A DNA stretch of 31,396 nt. Source: Phycisphaeraceae bacterium. GTDB taxonomy: Bacteria > Planctomycetota > Phycisphaerae > Phycisphaerales > Zrk34. Each line of letters opens with the position of its first letter. Position 1 is the first letter of the stretch. The notes under the pieces are model-generated. The model saw only the letters and a list, made by a program, of their open reading frames with translations. It searched no databases and had not been told where the DNA came from. Of this stretch, positions 1 through 7,345 are shown piece after piece. The translations under genes were made by a program, and so were the position numbers. The stretch lies in contig JANQJT010000017.1 of the NCBI GenBank assembly GCA_028281485.1, positions 1-31,396 on the forward strand. Reading direction: 5' to 3'.

Positions 1-587
1 GACTTATCAAAACCCTTCCGCCACGCGTCACTGAGCAGCTGCACCAGGTGCGCATCGCGATTCCGCTCGAACGCGGCGAACCCCTGCTCCAGCTGCGCCC
101 GATCGTAAACCTGAAGCGGGTCCGTCTGACCCGTCGCCGCCACCGCCCAGTCGATCATGCCCCGGGCCGAGTGCTCGAAACGAAACAGGTCCATCGTCGC
201 GCTGATCTTCTGACTCAACGAAACAAACGGGTCGTCCACCTTCTCCGGCAACGCCGCCAACCGCTCGATCGGCCCGCGATCTCCCAGACTCCCCAACCAT
301 CCCCCGGAAGCAGATCCCCCCCCGCCCCCGGAAGTAGATCCTGATGAAACCGCCGCCCCATGACCCCCGGCGCTTCCGGGGGCCGCCGCTCCCGCCGGCT
401 CCAACGCGATGATGGCCGTGTTGATCGTCACCCGCCCGTGGTTGGCGAACGTCACCACCAGCCGCTGACCCTTCTGCCCCCCCGCGCTGGCCGGCCGGGC
501 GCTCTCCACCCGCCCCTCGCCCCACTCCGGCCGACTGGGATGCCGCACGCGATCGCCCGACCCAAACATCACACCGTCATCATCCAT
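1..587 (-). CDS. DUF3553-domain protein, C-terminus cut by window edge
   Basis: The frame is open from the ATG at 587 to the window edge (195 codons) with no stop, so the 3' end is missing. Residues about 9-55 read as a DUF3553 domain: GDRVRHPSRPEWGEGRV, then a strand-rich stretch ending VTFANHGRVTI. These small beta-rich domains are of unknown role. A low-complexity Gly/Ser linker follows (about residues 70-95). Its DNA contains a 17-base unit twice (301-317 and 325-341, one mismatch). After the linker comes a mostly helical region (DPFVSLSQKISATMDLFRFE and on) that I do not recognise. Another in-frame ATG at 569 is possible. The gene lies downstream of tRNA-Leu on the same strand, with a strong terminator between them, so it probably has its own promoter. 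The domain call is fairly firm; the function is unknown. Confidence 0.75.
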   Translation of the reverse strand, partial: MDDDGVMFGSGDRVRHPSRPEWGEGRVESARPASAGGQKGQRLVVTFANHGRVTINTAIIALEPAGAAAPGSAGGHGAAVSSGSTSGGGGGSASGGWLGSLGDRGPIERLAALPEKVDDPFVSLSQKISATMDLFRFEHSARGMIDWAVAATGQTDPLQVYDRAQLEQGFAAFERNRDAHLVQLLSDAWRKGFDK

Positions 588-622
588 CGCTCTTGAAACC
601 CCTTAAATGCCCTCAAACAAAG

Positions 623-651
623 AAAAAACCGCGACCCGTGACAGGCCGCGG
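623..651 (-). terminator. Rho-independent terminator of tRNA-Leu
   Basis: Read on the minus strand, an 8-bp stem (CCGCGGCC / GGTCGCGG, one G-T pair) with a 7-base loop is followed directly by six T. It begins six bases past the 3' end of the tRNA and would stop its transcript before the DUF3553 gene. Confidence 0.8.
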
Positions 652-656
652 CTCAA

Positions 657-742
657 TGCGGGTGATAGGATTCGAACCTACACGGGGTTTTACCCCCACT
701 AGAACCTGAATCTAGCGCGTCTGCCAATTCCGCCACACCCGC
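657..742 (-). tRNA. tRNA-Leu(CAG)
   Basis: The minus strand folds into an 86-nt class II tRNA. The acceptor stem is GCGGGTG / CACCCGC with discriminator A at 657. The D-arm contains GGCAGACGC. The anticodon stem is CTAGA / TCTAG around the loop TTCAGGT, giving anticodon CAG (reads CUG). A long variable arm (GGGG...CCCC) and the T-loop TTCGAAT follow. The long variable arm and anticodon fit leucine. The 3' CCA is not encoded and must be added after transcription. CUG is a frequent Leu codon in the GC-rich genes around it. Confidence 0.95.
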
Positions 743-781
743 GGTGGACTCGGCTTTGCCTCGCCTCAGCGAAGACCGGGC

Positions 782-810
782 AGTTTAAGCCCCCACACCC
801 TCCCGTTCAA
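782..810 (-). promoter_or_regulatory. Candidate sigma-70 promoter of tRNA-Leu
   Basis: On the minus strand TTGAAC (810-805) and TAAACT (787-782) are 17 bases apart, each matching four of six consensus bases. Transcription would start near 775, about 33 bases before the mature tRNA. Position and spacing are good, the boxes only moderate. Confidence 0.4.
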
Positions 811-849
811 CCCACACCCCACACCACGCCCGCCGCCCCCACACTCACC

Positions 850-1623
850 CTATCGGCCCGGCACGCGGATCAATTCACTCTCCACAACTCCCCCCGCCTC
901 ATCGAACATCGGCTCGCCGTTCCGCTTCATCTGCACCACGCCCAGCTCCTGGCGCAACCGCACGATCACCGGGTGCATCTGGTTGCTCACACGGTTCATC
1001 GCGTCGCGCTTCTGGACAAACGCGCCGTGGTAATACGCGCCAATCAGCACCGCCGACTCGTGACCGCTGTGGTAGTAGTACGCCTCCTGGTCCTGCGCGC
1101 GCCACGCCGCCGCCTCGCGCTCCGCCGCGACGCGCGGGTCGCCGCTGTAGCGATCGTCGTACACCGAGATCAGCAGCGTGTAGATCGTCTCCGGGTGCGC
1201 GCGATCCATGTGATACACCTCCGCCGCCCCGCCGCCGGTCACCTCGTAAGGCAGCACCGTCATCATGCGCGTCTGAATCCGACCCGCGTCCGCCGCCGCG
1301 CGCAGCCGCTGCATGTCGCGCTCGATCGCCGGGTCGTCCGCCGAGCCGTACCGACCGAAACAGACGTAGCTCTTGTCCCCCCGCGTGTTCACCCAGAACC
1401 CGGTCAGCCCGCTCTGCGCCGCGTAGCTAGCCATCTGCTGCTGCGCGTACTGCTCGTGGTACACCTCCGCGTACCCGTCGACCGCGATCGTGTACCCCCC
1501 GCGCGCCGTGTCCAGCGTCCTGCGTGGTGCGCCCCCGCCGTCACCGAGCAATCCCTCACAACCAGGCATCACAATCAACGCCGCCAAACCCAACACAAAA
1601 AGCCATCGCCGCGTGATCACCAT
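850..1623 (-). CDS. Lipoprotein with two SPOR-like halves
   Basis: A 257-residue secreted lipoprotein. I chose the ATG at 1623 because GGAGAG lies 6 bases upstream and the protein then begins with a clean signal (MVITRRWLF, a hydrophobic run, lipobox VMPGC with Cys22). An upstream start at 1680 would bury the signal peptide. After a short linker two related segments appear. One starts near YTIAVDGYAEVYHEQ and ends FWVNTRGDKSYVCFGRYGS. The other starts near YTLLISVYDD and ends YYYHSGHESAVLIGAYYHG. Each has the order strand, helix, aromatic strand, then G.Y turn, as in SPOR-type peptidoglycan-binding domains, but I only claim resemblance. It lies 105 bases after the Nudix gene on the same strand. 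Function unknown. Confidence 0.7.
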   Translation of the reverse strand: MVITRRWLFVLGLAALIVMPGCEGLLGDGGGAPRRTLDTARGGYTIAVDGYAEVYHEQYAQQQMASYAAQSGLTGFWVNTRGDKSYVCFGRYGSADDPAIERDMQRLRAAADAGRIQTRMMTVLPYEVTGGGAAEVYHMDRAHPETIYTLLISVYDDRYSGDPRVAAEREAAAWRAQDQEAYYYHSGHESAVLIGAYYHGAFVQKRDAMNRVSNQMHPVIVRLRQELGVVQMKRNGEPMFDEAGGVVESELIRVPGR

Positions 1624-1728
1624 GACATGCTCTCCGTGCCGCGCGCAAACCCATCCCCACCAAAGCACGCTTGACACCATGCTAATCTGTTAAATGGACC
1701 CCGAAAAGACACCACCCCACGGCGCCGA

Positions 1729-2172
1729 TCACGCCGCCGCGACGCACGCGTGCAACGCACGCTCCGCCCGCATGAGCACCGCCATCACACCGTCTGCCAC
1801 GTGCCGCCCCAGCGACGCCACTTCTTCGGCACGGACCCAGTACAAATCGCGATCCTCACACGCGATCGACTCTTCGACCATCTCCGCCAGGTACACCTTC
1901 GTCGGCACCGGTCGCCCACTCGCCTTGATGTGACGATACGTCCCCAACGAGTCGCCGCACTCGATGTGCAGCCCCGCCTCCTCCATCGCCTCACGCTCAG
2001 CCGCGGCACGAAGCGATTCGCCGGGCTCCACCAACCCAGCCGGCAGAACCAGCCGATTGCGATCCGAACGCGATGTCACCAACGCAAACCACAACCCATC
2101 CGAGTCGTATTGATAGATCACAGCCCCCGCCCGCTCGATCACTTGGCTTTTCAGACGTGTCACCATGAGCAT
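1729..2172 (-). CDS. Nudix hydrolase
   Basis: A 147-residue Nudix hydrolase. The full Nudix box GX5EX7REUXEEXGU is visible at residues 46-68 (GLVEPGE, then REAMEEAGL), so the metal-binding glutamates are intact and hydrolysis of a nucleoside diphosphate linked to another group is expected. The substrate cannot be told from sequence. The start is uncertain: I use ATG 2172; ATG 2166 and GTG 2196 are also in frame and none has a convincing ribosome binding site. The domain starts right after (ERAGAVIYQYD), so little is at stake. The length is normal for a single-domain Nudix protein. Confidence 0.85.
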   Translation of the reverse strand: MLMVTRLKSQVIERAGAVIYQYDSDGLWFALVTSRSDRNRLVLPAGLVEPGESLRAAAEREAMEEAGLHIECGDSLGTYRHIKASGRPVPTKVYLAEMVEESIACEDRDLYWVRAEEVASLGRHVADGVMAVLMRAERALHACVAAA

Positions 2173-2419
2173 ACGCAAGTCGCCGACTCTAAACACCTCA
2201 TGTGTTATCGGATTTCACTTCGGCAATCCGACAATCCCGCTGTAATTCAATCACATTAAGTTTGGCAGCAGACGCCCTGATGCATTCGCATGACCTCTCC
2301 ATAGACAGACTCCCCATTGCGCCTCGACAACCCTTAACTTGAACATAAACCCGATAATCACAACATTTTATGTATCGGACCACAGCGCGTTAATCTAGGT
2401 AATTTAGGGAGCTTGGCGG

Positions 2420-2444
2420 TTTTACGTTTTGTCAAAACGTAAAA
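2420..2444. repeat. Perfect 25-bp palindrome, operator-like
   Basis: Arms TTTTACGTTTTG (2420-2431) and CAAAACGTAAAA (2433-2444) are exact reverse complements around a single T. There is no following T-run on the plus strand, and on the minus strand the T-run precedes the hairpin, so it is not a standard terminator. With a one-base centre it looks more like a dimeric protein-binding site. It lies about 220 bases before flgM. Confidence 0.6.
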
Positions 2445-2606
2445 AAAACACCACGCATTCTTGTGGACAACTTTTTCGACATCGACGCAATGACTTGTAA
2501 ACAAATAGCTTGCACGAATTCCGTTCCGCTCCCGCCACCTTCAAGCCCCGCATCCCGTTGGTTCGATATGGATGCTGGACACCGCAAGGGTGACCGGCCA
2601 AGAGCA

Positions 2607-2633
2607 ACAACGCGTCGCGAACGCGACCGATAA
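2607..2633 (+). promoter_or_regulatory. Sigma-28-like promoter of flgM
   Basis: ACCGATAA at 2626-2633 matches seven of eight bases of the flagellar sigma-28 -10 box GCCGATAA. Exactly 15 bases upstream, the -35 position holds ACAA, a poor match to TAAA. Transcription would start near 2640, before the ribosome binding site GAGGAG of flgM. Autoregulated flgM genes are often read by sigma-28, so the context supports it. Confidence 0.4.
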
Positions 2634-2664
2634 ACAAAGCTCAGGCCCAACGAGGAGCAGAGCC

Positions 2665-2937
2665 ATGACCGATATCTCCCCCATTGGGGCCAGCCGCGCA
2701 GCGTACGGGAGGGTCTCCACGCCGCGCAACGCCGAAGCCACCAGCGCTCAGCCCACGCGCGTCACGAACGATCGCTTCGAGATCAGTTCGACCGCCAAGC
2801 TGCTCGGCCAAATCCGCGACCTGCCCGAGGTCCGCACCGACCTCATCGACCAGGCCAAGGCCAACATCGAATCCGGCTACTACGACTCCGACGCCGTGAT
2901 CGATGAAACCCTCGACAAACTCGCTGAAGACCTCTGA
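2665..2937 (+). CDS. flgM: FlgM-type anti-sigma-28 factor
   Basis: A 90-residue protein. The start at 2665 has GAGGAG 8 bases upstream; earlier in-frame ATGs lack one. The first 35 residues look disordered (Ser, Ala, Pro, Arg). The C-terminal half carries the FlgM signature: DRFEISSTAKLLGQIRDLPEVR followed by DLIDQAKANIESGYYDSD and VIDETLDKLAEDL. In the family this helical half binds sigma-28 (FliA) and holds it inactive until FlgM is exported through the completed hook-basal body. No other flagellar gene lies in the window, so it is an orphan copy. A terminator follows after 37 bases, making it a single-gene unit. Confidence 0.88.
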   Translation: MTDISPIGASRAAYGRVSTPRNAEATSAQPTRVTNDRFEISSTAKLLGQIRDLPEVRTDLIDQAKANIESGYYDSDAVIDETLDKLAEDL

Positions 2938-2974
2938 TCCCCGCCGATCAGAGCTGAGGAACTGGGATTGAAAG

Positions 2975-2998
2975 CCGGCGTCACCCAACGCCGGTTTT
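2975..2998 (+). terminator. Rho-independent terminator of flgM
   Basis: Stem CCGGCGT (2975-2981) / ACGCCGG (2988-2994) with a 6-base loop, followed by TTTTCTTT. It lies 37 bases after the flgM stop. Confidence 0.8.
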
Positions 2999-3071
2999 CT
3001 TTGCGCCCCACACCATCTCCCGGCATGCCCGATTCTGCACCCGCCAGCCCCCACCGACCGATAACAAACCC

Positions 3072-4664
3072 ATGAAGCTCGATCTCTATCGCAAGATCAT
3101 CGGTATCGATGCGCTCACCGAGCTATCCGATCAGCTCCGCGCCGAGGGCAAGACCATCGTCCACTGCCACGGCTGCTTCGACATCGTCCACCCCGGCCAC
3201 GTCCGCTACCTCCAGTTCGCACGCCAACAGGGCGACAGCCTCGTCGTCTCGCTCACCGGCGACGACGCCATCGAGAAAGAAGACGGCACGCGACCCTACA
3301 TCCCCCAGGAGCTGCGTGCCGAGAACCTCGCCGCCCTCGAGTTCGTCGATCACGTCGTCATCGCCGACGGCCCCACCGCCGAACCCATCCTCGCCGCCCT
3401 CCGCCCTCACCTCTACATCAAGGGCAAGGAATACGAACACTCCACACACCCCGGCTTCCTCGCCGAACAACAACGCGTCGAAGAGGCCGGCGGACGTGTC
3501 ATCTTCTCCTCCGGTCAGGTCGTCTTCAGCTCCACCAAGCTCATCACCGATCACATCACCACCGCCGCCGAGAACCTGCACGACACCACGCGGCTCGGCG
3601 CCTGCTGCGCACGCTGGGGCGTCGACGCCAACCGGCTCCGCAGCCTCGTCACCGAACAGTTCAAGGGCAAGCGCATCGCCGTCATCGGCGACTGCCTCGC
3701 CGACCGCTACATCGAGTGCGAACACAACGACGTCGCCGGCGAAGCCCCCATCCTCTCGGTCCGACCCGTCCGCCAGACCACCTACCTCGGCGGCGCCGCC
3801 ATCGTCGCCGCCCACCTCAAGGCCCTCGGCGCAGAACCCCACCTCGTCACCACCGTCGCACGCGACGACGCCTCGCGCGAGATGACCGACACCCTCGACG
3901 CACGCCGCATCACACAATCCCTCTTCGATTCCCACCGCGCCCTGCCCACCAAGCTGCGCTACATCGTCGACAAACAGAAACTGCTCAAGATCGACCAGGG
4001 CCAACCCCAACCCATCGACTCGCAGACCGAGCGCCGCATGCTCGCGCTGCTGCACGACCTGCGACACGAAATCGACGCCGCCATCTTCCTCGACTTCGGC
4101 TACGGCACGCTCTCCATCCCCCTGCTCGCGCAGGCCATGCCCGTCCTCCGCCCCCACGTCCGCACCATCACCGGCGACGTGTCCGGCCCACGCCGCACGC
4201 TCCTGGCCATGAACGAAGCCGACCTGCTCACCCCCACCGAACGCGAACTCCGCGCCGTCGTCGGCGACTTCGAAGAATCCCTCCCCGCCGTCGCCATGCG
4301 CGTCATGCGACAGCTCAAAACCGCCAACCTCATCGTCACGATGGACCAGCGCGGCTGCGTCCTGTTCCGGCCGCGTGAAGACGAACGCGCCAACTGGTTC
4401 AACTCACGCCTGCGCAGCGACTACCTGCCCGCGCTCAACGATCGCCCGCTCGACCTCGTCGGCGCAGGCGACGCCCTGCTCTCAGCCGCGACGCTCGCGC
4501 TAAGCTGTGACACCCCGCTGCCCGTGGCCGGCTACCTCGGCTCCGTCGCCGCCGCCATCGCCATCGACCGACTCGGCAACCTCCCCGTCACCGCCGACGA
4601 ACTCCTGACGGACCTGGCCGACCGCGGCGAGCTGCAAACCGCTTCCGCCACACAGGCCGGTTGA
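3072..4664 (+). CDS. Fused cytidylyltransferase-like / PfkB sugar kinase (reversed HldE order)
   Basis: A 530-residue two-domain protein. Residues about 25-160 are a nucleotidyltransferase of the RfaE-C type, with GCFDIVHPGH (HxGH at 40-43) and IKGKEYE. Residues about 198-520 are a PfkB/ribokinase-type kinase beginning KRIAVIGDCLADRYI, with a GG motif (LGGAAIVAAHLKALGA) and the catalytic DLVGAGDALL near 461-470, where the Asp acts as base. E. coli HldE has the same two activities, heptose-7-phosphate kinase then heptose-1-phosphate adenylyltransferase, but in the opposite order. A role in making an activated sugar (ADP- or CDP-heptose type) is likely; the actual sugar is unknown. No good ribosome binding site precedes the ATG. 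Its stop lies 4 bases from the stop of the convergent rnd. Confidence 0.8.
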   Translation: MKLDLYRKIIGIDALTELSDQLRAEGKTIVHCHGCFDIVHPGHVRYLQFARQQGDSLVVSLTGDDAIEKEDGTRPYIPQELRAENLAALEFVDHVVIADGPTAEPILAALRPHLYIKGKEYEHSTHPGFLAEQQRVEEAGGRVIFSSGQVVFSSTKLITDHITTAAENLHDTTRLGACCARWGVDANRLRSLVTEQFKGKRIAVIGDCLADRYIECEHNDVAGEAPILSVRPVRQTTYLGGAAIVAAHLKALGAEPHLVTTVARDDASREMTDTLDARRITQSLFDSHRALPTKLRYIVDKQKLLKIDQGQPQPIDSQTERRMLALLHDLRHEIDAAIFLDFGYGTLSIPLLAQAMPVLRPHVRTITGDVSGPRRTLLAMNEADLLTPTERELRAVVGDFEESLPAVAMRVMRQLKTANLIVTMDQRGCVLFRPREDERANWFNSRLRSDYLPALNDRPLDLVGAGDALLSAATLALSCDTPLPVAGYLGSVAAAIAIDRLGNLPVTADELLTDLADRGELQTASATQAG

Positions 4665-4668
4665 TCGA

Positions 4669-5946
4669 TTAACGATCTTCAAACCACTCGTCCAGCTTCG
4701 CCGCGACCATCTCCCTGCGCCAGCCGTGACTCAAGGCGTATCCGTCCAGGTCGTCGTCGCGCAGCCGATCGCGCGCGTACGACGTGAAGCCCTTGCGATT
4801 GGTCAGCAGCTGCAGCGGCAATTCGTTCTCATCCGCCCACGCCTTGAGCTTCTTCCAGATCCGGTCCACCGCGTCGCGCTGGGCCGGCGACAGCGGGTTG
4901 TGACGACGCGGCAGCTCGTCGCGCGGAATCGCGCGAGCCACCGTGATCGCGTGCAGCAACGCCTCGCCGTACGCGTCGATCTGGTTCTTGCCCAGCCCCA
5001 GCTTACGCAACCCCGATATCGAGTTCGGCCGATGCCGCGCCAGCTCCACCAAGACCGTGTTCCGCATCACCGCGCGCGGCGGCAAACACTTGGCCACCGC
5101 ACCCTGCTCGCGCACCTTCACCAGCTCCACCAGCGTCACAAACGCTCGCGGCGGAAGCGAGCCCTGCCGCAACACACGCCGCGCCTGCGCCACCGCGTCA
5201 AACCGATACTGGCCCGGCTCACGCATGTCATCAAACATCTGCTCTGCCCAGCGCTGCCGGTTCATCCGCTCCAGCCGCTCGTCCAGCTCCGCGCGTATCG
5301 CCAGCAGATACCGCACGTCATCCGCCGCGTACCGACGGTGCACATCCGAAAGCGGCCGCTCGTCCCACTGCGTAAACGTCAGGCTCTTGGGAAGCTGCAC
5401 ACCCAAAAACGCCTCGGCCGCCCCCGCCAAAGACATCGGATACGTCTGCCCCACCACCCCCGCCGCCAGCTGCGTGTCGTACAACCGCGCCGGAGCCATG
5501 TCCGTGTACCGGACGATCGGCCCCATGTCCGGCTGGCCGGCGTGCACCACCACACTCACCGCCGGGTCCACCATCAATCGCCAAAGCGGCGTCAGGTCCA
5601 ATCCCTCTGCCAGCGGATCGACCAGCATCACCCCGCCCGGCGTGGCGAACTGAATCAGGCACAGCTTCGGCGGGTAGTACGTCTCACCGATGAACTCCGT
5701 GTCGTACGCGAACACCTCCGCGTCGCGCAACCGATCGACCAGCGTCGACACCTGTGCGTTGGTGTCGATCCACTCCGGCTCATCGGCGCAGATCAAAGGG
5801 TGCTCGGGGATCTGACCCGATTCGTGCTGCGTCGCGTCGGCCGCGGCCTCGTCGTGCGCACGCTGCCTGCGCTCCGCCAGGTAATCGCGATACGTCAGTC
5901 GACCGGATCGATTGCCGGATTGAGAAGAACCAGACTTGCTCACCAC
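4669..5946 (-). CDS. rnd: Ribonuclease D
   Basis: A 3'-5' exoribonuclease of the DEDD family, which trims tRNA and other RNA 3' ends. In the 425 residues the exonuclease motifs are visible: Exo I DTEF at 82-85, Exo II around HAGQPDMGPI (Asp140), and Exo III YAADDVRYL (Tyr206, Asp210, the DEDDy pattern). An HRDC domain follows at about 255-335 (ELVKVREQGAVAKCLPPR, then ISGLRKLG). About 60 N-terminal residues are polar and extra to the family. Translation starts with GTG at 5946 or the next GTG at 5943; AGGA upstream fits the latter slightly better. The C-terminal 80 residues (about 345-425) are basic and may help RNA binding. No clear terminator separates it from the convergent gene to the left. 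Confidence 0.9.
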   Translation of the reverse strand: MVSKSGSSQSGNRSGRLTYRDYLAERRQRAHDEAAADATQHESGQIPEHPLICADEPEWIDTNAQVSTLVDRLRDAEVFAYDTEFIGETYYPPKLCLIQFATPGGVMLVDPLAEGLDLTPLWRLMVDPAVSVVVHAGQPDMGPIVRYTDMAPARLYDTQLAAGVVGQTYPMSLAGAAEAFLGVQLPKSLTFTQWDERPLSDVHRRYAADDVRYLLAIRAELDERLERMNRQRWAEQMFDDMREPGQYRFDAVAQARRVLRQGSLPPRAFVTLVELVKVREQGAVAKCLPPRAVMRNTVLVELARHRPNSISGLRKLGLGKNQIDAYGEALLHAITVARAIPRDELPRRHNPLSPAQRDAVDRIWKKLKAWADENELPLQLLTNRKGFTSYARDRLRDDDLDGYALSHGWRREMVAAKLDEWFEDR

Positions 5947-5999
5947 CGCATCCTATCAAACCCGCCGACCCGCGTGGCTCTCACACACGCCAGCGCATG

Positions 6000-6041
6000 A
6001 AAAACCCCGTTCTCGGTTGGAGGGTGGACCCAAGAACGGGG
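6000..6041 (-). terminator. Rho-independent terminator of the mraZ operon
   Basis: On the minus strand CCCCGTTCTTGG and CCGAGAACGGGG form a 12-bp stem with one mismatch and a 12-base loop, followed by five T (6004-6000). It lies about 60 bases after the small gene downstream of mraZ. Confidence 0.8.
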
Positions 6042-6101
6042 CGGAGGAGGAGAATGAGCAATCCCGTTAAAGGCGGGTGCGCGTCACATCCTTGCGACAC
6101 G

Positions 6102-6320
6102 TCACCCAGCACGTGACTGCAGTCGAACCAGGCGATCCTTCGCCCGGTCGGATAATTCAAGGTCGGCAAAGGCGCCGCCCAGACGCCGGACCATCACCAG
6201 CCTATCGTTTAACTCCAGGAGCTGACGATCGCTGATCTCGGCTGGATGCCAAACGTCGCCGGACGCTTCCATGCGTACCGGGTTCACTTGAGCTTGGCCC
6301 ATCTGCGTCCGAAGCGACAT
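6102..6320 (-). CDS. Small protein encoded after mraZ
   Basis: A 72-residue protein I do not recognise. I chose ATG 6320 because GAAGGG lies 6 bases upstream; a GTG at 6347 is in frame but has no ribosome binding site. The sequence is polar and probably helical (ISDRQLLELNDRLVMVRRLG, then ELSDRAKDRLVRL), with no membrane segment. It begins 38 bases after the mraZ stop and shares its terminator, so the two form a two-gene operon. In most bacteria rsmH (mraW) and ftsL follow mraZ; this is neither. Its place and charge would suit a small partner or regulator, but that is only a guess. Confidence 0.6.
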   Translation of the reverse strand: MSLRTQMGQAQVNPVRMEASGDVWHPAEISDRQLLELNDRLVMVRRLGGAFADLELSDRAKDRLVRLQSRAG

Positions 6321-6358
6321 ACGAGTCCCTTCAACCTTCGCCGACACGGAACACCGTG

Positions 6359-6850
6359 TTATCCATCCCGCCCGTCAACACGACGCAACACACGACGGGG
6401 ATTCATCAACAAGTCCGGACGCTCTGCCAGCGTGCGACGCATCCGTTCGGCCCACTGCTGGCGATCGTGAATCTGCATGTGATCCTTCACTCCGATCAAC
6501 ACGACCTCGCGTCCTAAATCGACCATCCGAAGCAGCTGCTCCGGCAGCCGCACACGACCCTGCGAGTCCAACTCCACTGGCCGGGTCAGAGAAAACAACA
6601 CCTGCTCGTACTCGAGCACCGCGTCAGCCGACCGCTCGCTGTCGTCCAGACGCGCCGCCAGCCGTTCAAAATCACGCTCGGTATACAACGCCAGGGTCGG
6701 CCCATCGATGATCGTGGCATAAAGCCTCTCGCCGTCGCGCGCCGGGTCCAGGCTCCGCCGGACTTCCGACGGGAGGGCCAAACGCTGCTTGGCGTCGATC
6801 GTGTGCTCGTAAGTCCCTGTAAACAGCAATGCATCGGGTCCCCTGCGCAT
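6359..6850 (-). CDS. mraZ: MraZ transcriptional regulator
   Basis: A 163-residue MraZ with two AbrB-like swapped-hairpin domains. The first is near residues 9-55 (FTGTYEHTIDAKQRLALPSEVRR), the second near 85-130 (RPVELDSQGRVRLPEQLLRMV, then VVLIGVKDHMQIHD). In E. coli MraZ binds repeats before its own gene and represses the division and cell-wall (dcw) operon. Here no dcw gene follows; only one small unknown gene and a terminator do. The annotated ATG has AAGG immediately before it, too close to be ideal. A TTG at 6829 (LLFTGTY) would match the usual MraZ N-terminus and is an alternative. A candidate promoter with GTGG repeats lies upstream. Confidence 0.9.
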   Translation of the reverse strand: MRRGPDALLFTGTYEHTIDAKQRLALPSEVRRSLDPARDGERLYATIIDGPTLALYTERDFERLAARLDDSERSADAVLEYEQVLFSLTRPVELDSQGRVRLPEQLLRMVDLGREVVLIGVKDHMQIHDRQQWAERMRRTLAERPDLLMNPRRVLRRVDGRDG

Positions 6851-6911
6851 CCTTGCACATGACGTGAGTACTAAGACAGGCTCCTCTGTCTAATCCTGAT
6901 CATTAATGGGA

Positions 6912-6939
6912 ATCTTACCCACTCTTCCACACAATGCAA
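6912..6939 (-). promoter_or_regulatory. Candidate mraZ promoter with GTGG repeats
   Basis: On the minus strand TTGCAT (6939-6934) and TAAGAT (6917-6912) are 16 bases apart. The spacer contains GTGTGGAAGAGTGGG, that is GTGG twice. MraZ proteins bind short GTGG/TGGG-type repeats in front of their own genes, so autoregulation here is plausible. The boxes themselves are weak. Confidence 0.35.
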
Positions 6940-7206
6940 CATTTTTCTAGCCAAAAATTGAAGCTCCCCACACCAAACGCTCACGAAACCAAAACCCGCC
7001 GAACATTAACCACACAAATCACCGCTCGAATAGAAACCACACTTTGTCACCGGCGACGGACCCATCACGCGCACAAAAGATTCCCCCGGGCATGCCCGTG
7101 GTTTTCTGAAAGGAAGCAACAAACGCTTTGATCTGCGAACGATTGTGAACAATCGCCGCATTGCCCATTCGGCAAGCCCCAACTGGGGGATATCCCTCAT
7201 ATAAAA

Positions 7207-7258
7207 CAGGGGGTATGCACGATACGCAGTACCGGTCGATTGGTGCATAATTCCCCTG
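7207..7258. other. Long hairpin in the sigma-factor upstream region
   Basis: CAGGGG (7207-7212) pairs with CCCCTG (7253-7258) and TATGCAC (7214-7220) with GTGCATA (7243-7249). This gives 13 pairs interrupted by one G opposite ATT, with a 22-base apical loop. No T-run follows on either strand. It could be a structured leader RNA or a protein site. It lies about 310 bases before the gene. Confidence 0.5.
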
Positions 7259-7339
7259 AATGAGCGTAATACCGTGTAGATCACAATAATTTCGATACAC
7301 ACAAGTGAATATTTTGCACTGAAACGGGGACTTCACGTC

Positions 7340-7345
7340 TATACT
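7340..7345 (+). promoter_or_regulatory. Possible -10 box for the sigma factor gene
   Basis: TATACT matches five of six -10 bases. The only -35-like sequence, TTGCAC at 7314-7319, is 20 bases away, too far for a standard promoter. If used, the 5' leader would be about 215 bases and would not contain the hairpin at 7207-7258. Confidence 0.2.

Larger units (their letters stand above)
2173..2664. other. AT-richer spacer upstream of flgM
   Basis: About 490 bases without a credible gene. Short open frames occur on both strands but have no ribosome binding sites and no coding-like composition. The stretch is visibly richer in A and T than its neighbours. It holds a perfect 25-bp palindrome (2420-2444) and a sigma-28-like promoter near its right end (2607-2633). 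Confidence 0.6.

Noticed and set aside
28..525. Complete minus-strand frame of 165 codons
   Set aside because: It is a shifted reading of the DUF3553 gene, whose frame gives the recognisable protein and runs off the window edge.
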